A stretch of DNA of 5,167 nucleotides from an uncultured Intrasporangium sp. (GTDB lineage Bacteria > Actinomycetota > Actinomycetes > Actinomycetales > Dermatophilaceae): positions 1-5,167 of the forward strand of contig CALMNV010000277.1 in assembly GCA_937873285.1 (NCBI GenBank), read 5' to 3'. The notes under the pieces are model-generated. The model worked only from the letters and a program-made list of their open reading frames with translations, had not been told where the DNA came from and did not search any database. This document shows, piece after piece, positions 1 through 4,660 of the stretch. The position numbers and the translations under genes were made by a program. Positions within the stretch are counted from its first letter, which is position 1. Each line of letters opens with the position of its first letter.

Positions 1-1242
1 GATGGTGAGCTGCTCGACCGCCTTGACCTGCTGAGCCAGGCCCAGCGCGTGCCCCGTCAGGGGGCTGACGGGGCACGGCACCGGCCCGGCCGCGGTGACC
101 CGGCACGGCACCTCGACCACCGCCTCCTCCGCCAGCCCGGGCAGCGCCCGGCCGTTGCGCACGTTGAGGATGAGGGTGGCCGGCTCGTTGCGCACCAGAG
201 CGGTGAGCAGGGAGAGCGCGACGCCCTCGTAGCCACCGCCCCCGCCGTCCGCCTCGGCTCGATGCCGAGGCGCCCCGGCGCGCGCCCGTGCCGAGGCGGG
301 CGGCGCGGCCTGCTCGCCGGCGTGCGCCTCGCGCATGTAGGTGGCGTCGCGCTCCCTTCGGACCGACTCCCAGGTGGCCCACGCCCCCGCCGGCTCCCGG
401 TCGACGGCGGCGTAGAACTCCCCCTGCTGGGCGAGCAGGAACTCGCCGCGCGTGGAGCCGCCCGCCCTCGCCGCGGCGACCGCCTCGCGCGTGAAGTAGT
501 AGTAGTAGAGATACTCGTTGGGCAGCATGCCGATCGCCTGCAACCAGGGCACGCCGAAGCGCCGGCCCTCCTCGATGCCGCCCAGCCGCACCGGGTCGCC
601 GAGCAGGTCCGGGAGCATGTCCCGACCGTCGACCCGCAGGCCCCGCAGCCACCCGAGGTGGTTCAGCCCGGCATAGTCCACCGAGACGTCCTCGAGCGGG
701 TGGCCGAGCGCGTGCGCCGCCCGCCTCACCAGCCCCAGCGGCGAGTCGCAGATGCCGACGACCCGCTCGCCGAGGACGGTCTGCATGGCCTGGGTCACCA
801 GCCCCGCGGGGTTGGTGAAGTTGACCACCCAGGCCCGCGGCGCGAGCCGGCGCACGCGCTCGGCGACCTCGACGGCAGCCGGCACCGTCCGCAGCCCGTA
901 GGAGACGCCGCCCGCCCCGGTCGTCTCCTGCCCGAGGACCCCGAGGTCCAGCGCCACCCGCTCGTCGGCGGTGCGCCCGGCGACGCCTCCGACCCGGATG
1001 GCGCAGAACACGGCGTCCGCCCCGGTCAGGGCCTCGTCGAGCTGCTGCGTCACCGTCAGGCGGGGCGCGTGCCGGCAGCCGGCCGCCTGCTGGGCGAGCA
1101 CCGTCGAGATCGCCCGCAGCCGGCCGACGTCGAGGTCGTGCAGCACCACCTCGTCGACCAGCGGGTCGGAGCCGTCCGCCAGCAGCGCCCCGTGCACCAG
1201 CGGCACGCGGAACCCGCCACCGCCGAGGATCACCAGCCGCAC
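1..1242 (-). CDS. Glycoside hydrolase family 4, 6-phospho-beta-glucosidase type (3' end outside window)
   Basis: Probable cytoplasmic NAD- and metal-dependent glycosidase that cleaves a (phospho)glycoside by the GH4 oxidation-elimination mechanism. 414 codons are visible with no stop; family members run about 420-450 residues, so only a short C-terminal piece is missing. Visible family features: an N-terminal Rossmann loop LGGGGFRVP (residues 6-14), a GQETTGAGG stretch near 103-112, NFTNPAG (141-147), CDSP (165-168, C165 the expected metal ligand), NHLGW (194-198, H195 the second metal ligand) and a tyrosine-rich YLYYYYF (244-250), where the family's catalytic base tyrosine is expected. The GTG start at 1242 is preceded by GGAGGA five bases upstream and gives the correct N-terminus directly before the Rossmann strand. 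It is divergent from the PfkB kinase gene. The CDSP motif differs from the CNVP I associate with characterised 6-phospho-beta-glucosidases and is nearer the CDMP of 6-phospho-alpha-glucosidases, so the anomeric and phosphate specificity is uncertain. Family assignment is secure; substrate is inference. Confidence 0.9.
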   Translation of the reverse strand, partial: MRLVILGGGGFRVPLVHGALLADGSDPLVDEVVLHDLDVGRLRAISTVLAQQAAGCRHAPRLTVTQQLDEALTGADAVFCAIRVGGVAGRTADERVALDLGVLGQETTGAGGVSYGLRTVPAAVEVAERVRRLAPRAWVVNFTNPAGLVTQAMQTVLGERVVGICDSPLGLVRRAAHALGHPLEDVSVDYAGLNHLGWLRGLRVDGRDMLPDLLGDPVRLGGIEEGRRFGVPWLQAIGMLPNEYLYYYYFTREAVAAARAGGSTRGEFLLAQQGEFYAAVDREPAGAWATWESVRRERDATYMREAHAGEQAAPPASARARAGAPRHRAEADGGGGGYEGVALSLLTALVRNEPATLILNVRNGRALPGLAEEAVVEVPCRVTAAGPVPCPVSPLTGHALGLAQQVKAVEQLTI

Positions 1243-1283
1243 GTGACTCCTCCACCTTCCGGCCGCCCGGGTCGTCCCTGCCG

Positions 1284-1296
1284 CAGAATGGTCCCA
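1284..1296 (+). promoter_or_regulatory. Candidate -10 box for a leaderless kinase mRNA
   Basis: CAGAAT at 1284-1289 matches four of six bases of TATAAT, including the key second A and final T. It lies six bases before the ATG at 1296, the spacing expected if transcription starts on the A of the start codon. No Shine-Dalgarno sequence precedes this ATG, in contrast to the GH4, ene-reductase and fhaA genes here. No good -35 box is visible, so support is moderate at best. Confidence 0.3.
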
Positions 1297-2414
1297 TGCC
1301 AGAGCGCAGCTTCGACCCGCTGGCGAGCTCCCGCGGGCCGGACGCGCCGGACTTCGACGTCTTCGTCTGGGGGACGGTCTTCCTCGACATCATCTTCGCC
1401 GGTATGCCGGCTGCACCGACTGCGGGCACGGAGGTGTGGGCGGAGGGCATGGCCTCGTGCCCCGGCGGTGTCGCCAACCTGGCAGTGGCCGCACAGCGGC
1501 TGGGGCTGCACACCTCGCTCGCGGCCGCCTTCAGTGACGACGACTATGGCGACTTCTGCTGGCGGACGCTCGAGGAGCAGGAGGGCATCGACCTGTGTCG
1601 GTCGCGGCGGTTTCCTGACTGGCACAGTCCGGTCACCGTCTCGATGTCGGTCAACCGGGACCGCAGCATGGTCTCGCACGGCCATCCCGCGCCGGTCAGC
1701 GCGAGCGAGCTGATCGGCATACCGCCACGAGCACGCGCGGTGCTCGTCGACCTCGCCGACACCGAGCCGCCGGGGAGCGTGGCTCCTTCGTGGGTGGAGC
1801 GAGCGCGGGCCGAGGGTGCGCTGGTCTTCGCCACCGTCGGTTGGGACCCCGGCGAGCGGTGGGCACCGGAGGTGTTGGATCGGCTGGTCGGCTGCCACAC
1901 GTTCCTGCCCAACGCCGTGGAGGCGATGGCCTACACGGGCACCTCGAGCTGCCAGGAGGCGCTCTACGCGTTGGCCGACCGGGTGCCGGTGGCGATCGTC
2001 ACGCAGGGCTCGGAGGGGGCACTCGGCATCGACTCGCTGACGGGTGAGGAGGCGCACGTGCCGGCGCTGCGCGTGCCGGCGCTCGACCCGACCGGCGCCG
2101 GGGATGTCTTCGGGGCCGCGATCCTGCTCGGCTCCCTGGCCGGGTGGCCGCTCGTGCACCGGATGTCCTTCGCCAGCCTGTGCGCGGCACTCTCGGTCCA
2201 GCAGTACGGCGGGTCGCTCGCGGCCCCGGGCTGGGGCGACGTGCTCGACTGGTGGCACGTCGTGCGCTCCGGAGGACGTGAGGACAGCTACCACCGGTCG
2301 CTGCGGCGCCGCTTCGCCTTCCTCGACGACATCACGCCGGACGCGCCGGTGTGCGTGCGGCGGCGGGCGAGCGCCACCATCGCGCGGCGCGGCGACGTCG
2401 ACGGCCTGCAGTGA
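1296..2414 (+). CDS. PfkB/ribokinase-family carbohydrate kinase
   Basis: Predicted cytoplasmic ATP-dependent sugar kinase of 372 residues; substrate not identifiable. The ribokinase fold shows in an N-terminal strand with WGTVFLDI (about 25-32), the glycine-rich substrate segment PGGVANLAVAAQRLG (56-70), a PNAVE motif (205-209) matching the conserved PN..E of the family, and the C-terminal signature DPTGAGDVFG (264-273) with the anion hole GAGD and catalytic base D270. Ordinary family members run about 300-330 residues; here the extra length is a basic C-terminal tail from about residue 325 (many Arg, ending RRGDVDGLQ), possibly disordered. The ATG at 1296 is chosen because conserved sequence starts soon after it, although no ribosome binding site precedes it. 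One isoleucine (142) uses ATA, rare in such genomes, inside a GGCATACC word. The gene diverges from the GH4 gene, suggesting shared sugar metabolism. Alternatives such as adenosine-like or fructokinase activity cannot be excluded. Confidence 0.9.
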   Translation: MPERSFDPLASSRGPDAPDFDVFVWGTVFLDIIFAGMPAAPTAGTEVWAEGMASCPGGVANLAVAAQRLGLHTSLAAAFSDDDYGDFCWRTLEEQEGIDLCRSRRFPDWHSPVTVSMSVNRDRSMVSHGHPAPVSASELIGIPPRARAVLVDLADTEPPGSVAPSWVERARAEGALVFATVGWDPGERWAPEVLDRLVGCHTFLPNAVEAMAYTGTSSCQEALYALADRVPVAIVTQGSEGALGIDSLTGEEAHVPALRVPALDPTGAGDVFGAAILLGSLAGWPLVHRMSFASLCAALSVQQYGGSLAAPGWGDVLDWWHVVRSGGREDSYHRSLRRRFAFLDDITPDAPVCVRRRASATIARRGDVDGLQ

Positions 2415-2432
2415 GCGGCATACGGCAGCGGA
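2415..2432 (+). repeat. Partial direct copy of the hairpin core
   Basis: The 18 bases starting directly after the kinase stop codon match 2486-2503, inside the hairpin to the right, at 17 of 18 positions (A2427 against G2498). A shared CCTCGA follows at 2435-2440 and 2507-2512, one base out of register. It looks like a worn partial copy of the loop and right arm of the 2466-2517 element. Confidence 0.6.
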
Positions 2433-2441
2433 CCCCTCGAT

Positions 2442-2468
2442 CCCCCACCCCCTCCTCCCCCCACGCCC
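2442..2468 (-). other. C-rich tract / G-quadruplex motif on the minus strand
   Basis: The plus strand is almost pure pyrimidine here, with C runs of five (2442-2446), five (2448-2452), six (2457-2462) and three (2466-2468). On the minus strand this reads as four runs of at least three G with loops of three, four and one bases, fitting the simple G3+N1-7 quadruplex pattern. In the kinase transcript the same stretch would be C-rich and G-poor just before a strong hairpin, which resembles a Rho loading site. Either role is inference. Confidence 0.45.
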
Positions 2469-2517
2469 GTTCGAGGTAATCGGCCGCGGCATACGGCGGC
2501 GGATTACCTCGAACGGG
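2466..2517. terminator. Long perfect inverted repeat; hairpin, possible terminator or interspersed repeat
   Basis: CCCGTTCGAGGTAATC (2466-2481) is perfectly complementary to 2502-2517. After one G/G mismatch the stem continues for five more pairs (2483-2487 with 2496-2500), leaving an eight-base loop GGCATACG. It begins 51 bases after the kinase stop and ends 101 bases before the ene-reductase start. No T-tract follows on either strand, which does not rule out termination in actinobacteria. The element is symmetric, so it could act on both strands, or be a palindromic repeat unit. The structure is certain; the function is inferred. Confidence 0.65.
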
Positions 2518-2575
2518 GGTAGGCGGTGACAAGCCGTCGAGGAAGGCCGTCCTCGGAATGCAGCGGAGCGCCCCA

Positions 2576-2594
2576 CGGTTGACGTCGGTTGAAT
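2576..2594 (+). promoter_or_regulatory. Phased direct repeat upstream of the ene-reductase, possible operator
   Basis: CGGTTGA occurs at 2576-2582 and again at 2586-2592, exactly ten bases apart, with a GACGTC palindrome across the junction. The first copy contains TTGACG, a five-of-six match to a -35 box, but no convincing -10 lies at 16-18 bases. TTGAAT at 2589-2594 is an alternative weak -10. A regulator site or promoter element is plausible given its position just upstream of the ribosome binding site. A small hairpin (2538-2543 with 2550-2555) lies a little further upstream. Confidence 0.3.
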
Positions 2595-2605
2595 CGTCCA
2601 CAAAC

Positions 2606-2611
2606 AAGGAG
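2606..2611 (+). promoter_or_regulatory. Ribosome binding site deciding the ene-reductase start
   Basis: AAGGAG lies seven bases before the GTG at 2619. This favours GTG 2619 over the upstream in-frame TTG at 2589, which would place the ribosome binding site inside the coding sequence and add ten residues with no family resemblance. Confidence 0.8.
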
Positions 2612-2618
2612 AGCCCCC

Positions 2619-3689
2619 GTGTCCCGTGCGTTCGAGAGCATTCGAGTCGGCCGCTGGACGCTGCCGCAGCGCTTCGTCATGGCACCGCTCACCCGCAACC
2701 GGGCCGGCGCCGGCATGGTGCCGACGGAGCTGGCTGCGCAGTACTACGGCCAGCGCGCCTCGGCCGGGCTCATCATCAGCGAGGGCACCCAGCCGAGCGC
2801 CGTCGGCCAGGGCTACCTCGACACGCCGGGCATCCACTCGGCGGAGCAGGCCGCCGGCTGGGCCCGGGTGGCAGGGGCCGTGCACGCCGGGGGCGGCCGC
2901 ATCGTCGTCCAGCTCATGCACGCGGGCCGCATCGCCCACCCGGACAACAAGGGCGGCCTGGAGACGGTCGCACCCAGCGCCGTCCCCGCGCCCGGCCGCA
3001 TCGTCACGGCATCCGGCGAGCAGGACCACCCCATCCCGCGCGCCCTCGAGACGGCGGAGCTGCCGACCGTCGCGGCCGACTTCGCCGACGCCGCCCGCAA
3101 GGCGGTCGAGGCGGGGCTCGACGGCGTCGAGATCCACGCGGCGAACGGCTACCTGCTGCACCAGTTCCTCGCCCCGTCGAGCAACGTGCGCACCGACGCC
3201 TACGGCGGCTCGCCCGCGAACAGGGCGCGCCTCGTCGTCGAGGTGACCCGGGCGGTCGCCGAGGCCATCGGCGCCGACCGCGTCGGCATCCGGATCTCAC
3301 CGGCGCACAACATCCAGGGCGTCCTCGAGGAAGACGAGCTCGACACCGCGGCCACCTACGACACGCTGGTCGACCAGCTGGCACCGCTCGGGCTGGCCTA
3401 CCTCAGCATCCTCGGCGACCCGGCGTCCGACCTCGTGCGCACCCTGCGCAAGCGCTTCGGCGGGCCGGTCATCGTCAACAGCGGCTTCGCCGGCACCACC
3501 ACCCTCGAGCAGGTGGACGGCATCCTCGAGCAGGACCTGGCCGACCTCGTCGCCGTGGGTCGCCTGTTCCTGGCCAACCCCGACCTGCCCCGCCGCTGGC
3601 GTGAGGCCCTGCCGCTCAACGAGCCCGACCCGGCCACGTTCTACGGCGGGGGCGCCGAGGGCTACACGGACTACCCGTTCAGCTCGTGA
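2619..3689 (+). CDS. Old Yellow Enzyme family FMN ene-reductase (NADH:flavin oxidoreductase)
   Basis: Complete 356-residue protein, the normal length for the family; cytoplasmic, with no signal or membrane segment. The family reduces activated C=C bonds of enals, enones, maleimides or nitro compounds using NAD(P)H through bound FMN. It belongs to the classical branch: MAPLTRNR (21-28) carries T25 at the position that tunes the flavin, where YqjM-type enzymes have Cys. Other landmarks are QLMHAGR (98-104, Q98 near FMN), HAANGYLLHQF from residue 173 with substrate-binding H173 and N176 and proton donor Y178, RTDAYGGS (191-198), R225 in GIRIS, a NSGF motif and VGR at 313-315 for FMN phosphate binding. 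The usual GGSxENR motif reads GGSPANR, with Ala200 in place of Glu. The gene appears monocistronic: hairpins flank it on both sides, and its own phased repeat and ribosome binding site precede it. Natural substrate unknown; detoxification of electrophiles is a common guess. Confidence 0.95.
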   Translation: MSRAFESIRVGRWTLPQRFVMAPLTRNRAGAGMVPTELAAQYYGQRASAGLIISEGTQPSAVGQGYLDTPGIHSAEQAAGWARVAGAVHAGGGRIVVQLMHAGRIAHPDNKGGLETVAPSAVPAPGRIVTASGEQDHPIPRALETAELPTVAADFADAARKAVEAGLDGVEIHAANGYLLHQFLAPSSNVRTDAYGGSPANRARLVVEVTRAVAEAIGADRVGIRISPAHNIQGVLEEDELDTAATYDTLVDQLAPLGLAYLSILGDPASDLVRTLRKRFGGPVIVNSGFAGTTTLEQVDGILEQDLADLVAVGRLFLANPDLPRRWREALPLNEPDPATFYGGGAEGYTDYPFSS

Positions 3690-3716
3690 GGCCTCCGGCC
3701 TGACCGGCCCGAGGCC
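3690..3716 (+). terminator. Hairpin terminator of the ene-reductase gene
   Basis: The arms 3690-3700 (GGCCTCCGGCC) and 3706-3716 (GGCCCGAGGCC) pair at ten of eleven positions with one C/C mismatch, around a five-base loop. The stem begins at the base directly after the TGA stop. It has no U-tract, as is common for actinobacterial terminators. Confidence 0.7.
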
Positions 3717-3788
3717 GCTCCCACGCCCGCAGCGCGTTGTCGTCCGCCGCCTTCGGATTCCCTGCTGCAGCGCGTCGCCGTGAGGGTC

Positions 3789-3852
3789 GAGTTTCAAGTG
3801 AGTTTCTGGCACAGATGTGTTCACGGTCAGAGAAGAAACTCAGAAGAAACTC
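3789..3852. repeat. Mirror-image array of four heptamers at 11-bp spacing
   Basis: GAGTTTC occurs at 3789-3795 and 3800-3806, and its complement GAAACTC at 3835-3841 and 3846-3852. Within each pair the start-to-start distance is exactly 11 bases, close to one helical turn, and the right pair is a perfect 11-base tandem repeat (AGAAGAAACTC twice, 3831-3852). As a stem it gives nine pairs (3799-3807 with 3834-3842), a three-base internal loop and seven more pairs, around a 26-base loop that contains CACAGATGTG. This layout resembles paired protein-binding sites (operator, recombinase arm sites or element ends) more than a terminator. No adjacent gene explains it. Confidence 0.7.
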
Positions 3853-3870
3853 CGTTCCCGGCCTCGCCAC

Positions 3871-4059
3871 TCATCGCCTCACCCCGACAGTTTGGAAGCC
3901 TGGGCAGAACGGGTCGCATCCGGTCACGTCGACGCCCTGCCGTCCGTCCGCGAAGCACGGCGCCGAGCTGACGATGCCGACGTCACCCTCACCCAGATCC
4001 GTCAGCGTCACCACAACGAAGTTGAGGGGTTGGTCCTCGCCGTCCACGGCAGACAACAC
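3871..4059 (-). CDS. Doubtful small ORF, hypothetical or remnant
   Basis: A leftward frame of 62 codons from GTG 4059 to TGA 3871; the open frame extends back to a stop at 4108-4110. The product has a balanced composition and includes VDGEDQPLNFVVVTLTDLGE and a late CDPFC motif; I recognise no family. My hand count of GC by codon position is about 71, 47 and 81 percent for positions one, two and three. That is the order expected of actinobacterial coding DNA, with GC3 perhaps below that of the flanking genes. The overlapping rightward frame is Arg-rich and lacks this pattern. There is no clear ribosome binding site. The same frame continues upstream of the stop at 4108 but loses the codon pattern there. 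It could be the tail of a decayed gene or chance. Confidence 0.22.
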   Translation of the reverse strand: MLSAVDGEDQPLNFVVVTLTDLGEGDVGIVSSAPCFADGRQGVDVTGCDPFCPGFQTVGVRR

Positions 4060-4278
4060 ACGTTGTCGCGCCGCGCCATGGGTGGGGTCAACGGCGTCGA
4101 AGGCCGGTCAAGGCGCTGGCGAAAGAGGGCCGACGGACTTCGCGCGCGGGTGGCGCGGCTCCGACAAGGTCGCGGCGTCGGGCGAGTCGTTCTCCAGCGA
4201 GTGGGCCGCTCGGTCCGCCGCCGAGAATGTTCGCGACAACGCCGGTAGTGCCACAGGGGCCGCAGCCTGAGCTGGTTT

Positions 4279-4312
4279 GGGCTGCCAAGGGCCAGGGAGT
4301 CTTCGGCAGCCC
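4279..4312. repeat. Hairpin, 8-bp stem
   Basis: GGGCTGCC (4279-4286) pairs perfectly with GGCAGCCC (4305-4312). After one A/C mismatch three more pairs are possible (4288-4290 with 4301-4303, one of them G/T). It sits in the gene-poor region with no obvious partner gene. It could be a terminator of a lost gene, or chance. Confidence 0.35.
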
Positions 4313-4329
4313 ACATCACACCGGAGCGA

Positions 4330-4370
4330 GAGCCCGACGGGGGCTCAGCACACACTTCGGCACATGAGCC
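4330..4370. repeat. Two overlapping, mutually exclusive short hairpins
   Basis: GAGCCC (4330-4335) pairs with GGGCTC (4341-4346) around a five-base loop. The overlapping GGCTCA (4342-4347) can instead pair with TGAGCC (4365-4370). Because the two stems share bases they cannot form together. The stems are short and could occur by chance in GC-rich DNA. Confidence 0.3.
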
Positions 4371-4394
4371 GGGCACGAAGCCAGCGCAAAACGC

Positions 4395-4423
4395 AAAGCC
4401 CCAGGTCAAGGACCTGGGGCTTT
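4395..4423 (-). terminator. Intrinsic terminator of tRNA-Leu
   Basis: A perfect 13-bp stem (4395-4407 with 4411-4423, core GCCCCAGGTC) with a three-base loop begins two bases after the tRNA 3' end. Read leftward it is followed by a T-rich stretch that includes TTTT, the classic Rho-independent form. Confidence 0.9.
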
Positions 4424-4425
4424 CG

Positions 4426-4508
4426 TGCGCGAGGGGGGATTTGAACCCCCACGCCCTTGCGGACACTGGCACCTGAAGCCAGCGCGTCTGCCGTTCCGCC
4501 ACTCGCGC
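4426..4508 (-). tRNA. tRNA-Leu (anticodon CAG)
   Basis: An 83-base class II tRNA that decodes CUG, usually the commonest leucine codon in GC-rich genomes. The acceptor stem is GCGCGAG (4502-4508) with CTCGCGC (4427-4433), discriminator A at 4426. The D-stem is short (GCG/CGC). The anticodon stem CTGGC/GCCAG closes the loop TTCAGGT, with anticodon CAG at 4473-4475 on the complementary strand. A long variable arm with a GTCC/GGGC stem and GCAA loop marks it as Leu. The T-arm has five G-C pairs around TTCAAAT. The 3' CCA is not encoded. A strong terminator follows directly, and fhaA starts in the opposite direction 152 bases upstream. Confidence 0.97.
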
Positions 4509-4522
4509 GTCAACAAGGGAAC

Positions 4523-4552
4523 AGTGTGGTGCATGGGTCGCGGCAACGCCAA
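4523..4552 (-). promoter_or_regulatory. Candidate promoter of tRNA-Leu
   Basis: Reading leftward, TTGGCG (4547-4552) as -35 and CACACT (4523-4528) as -10 are separated by 18 bases. The -10 ends 14 bases before the tRNA 5' end, leaving a leader of roughly seven bases. Matches to consensus are partial (four of six and three of six), but position and spacing suit a tRNA promoter. Confidence 0.45.
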
Positions 4553-4626
4553 ACCGAGCGGTATGCCGCCGTGCCGGCCCCAGCGCGCGCAGCCGGCGAC
4601 GATGCGGTCGGCACACGGCCTGCCGT

Positions 4627-4632
4627 TACGAT
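4627..4632 (+). promoter_or_regulatory. Candidate -10 box for fhaA
   Basis: TACGAT matches four of six bases of TATAAT, including the TA at the start and T at the end. It would place transcription start near 4639, about 20 bases before the start codon and upstream of the ribosome binding site. No strong -35 box is seen 16-19 bases upstream, which is common in actinobacteria. Confidence 0.45.
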
Positions 4633-4648
4633 GAATCGCCAGGACGAC

Positions 4649-4654
4649 AAGGAG
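4649..4654 (+). promoter_or_regulatory. Ribosome binding site deciding the fhaA start
   Basis: AAGGAG sits six bases before the GTG at 4661. The nearer ATG at 4657 is in another frame and does not encode the FhaA N-terminus, so the GTG is the start. Confidence 0.85.
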
Positions 4655-4660
4655 CCATGC

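Larger units (their letters stand above)
3717..4394. other. Gene-poor region on the 3' side of tRNA-Leu
   Basis: About 680 bases with no recognisable gene. Several reading frames are open on both strands, but their translations are Arg- or Ser/Thr-rich and match no family I know. GC content drops to about 49% at 3781-3860, clearly below the flanking genes. The region holds a mirror-image heptamer array (3789-3852), one weak leftward ORF candidate, and hairpins at 4279-4312 and 4330-4346. I found no transposase, integrase, second copy of the tRNA 3' end, tmRNA or RNase P signature. It may be remains of integrated or decayed DNA, but nothing proves this. Confidence 0.6.

Noticed and set aside
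49..1713. A 554-codon rightward open frame across the start of the window
   Set aside because: It is the antisense shadow of the GH4 gene and overruns the kinase start in another frame. The translation is Arg/Pro/Gly/Ala-rich without family motifs, while the opposite strand has clear GH4 motifs.
2589..2618. Upstream TTG start for the ene-reductase
   Set aside because: It would put the AAGGAG ribosome binding site inside the gene and add ten residues not typical of the family; GTG 2619 is better placed.
1230..3161. A 643-codon leftward open frame
   Set aside because: It is antisense to both the kinase and the ene-reductase, which carry intact signatures. Long open antisense frames are expected where third codon positions are nearly all G or C.
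3737..4270. Rightward 177-codon frame and an overlapping 143-codon frame (3817-4248)
   Set aside because: One is Ser/Thr-rich and the other Arg-rich, with no recognised motifs or ribosome binding site. The high wobble GC of the first is shared with the leftward frame, where the codon-position pattern fits coding better.
3717..4425. tmRNA, RNase P RNA or a CRISPR array in the gene-poor region
   Set aside because: No tmRNA tag frame or tRNA-like ends, no RNase P core sequence, and no regularly spaced direct repeats of CRISPR length were seen.
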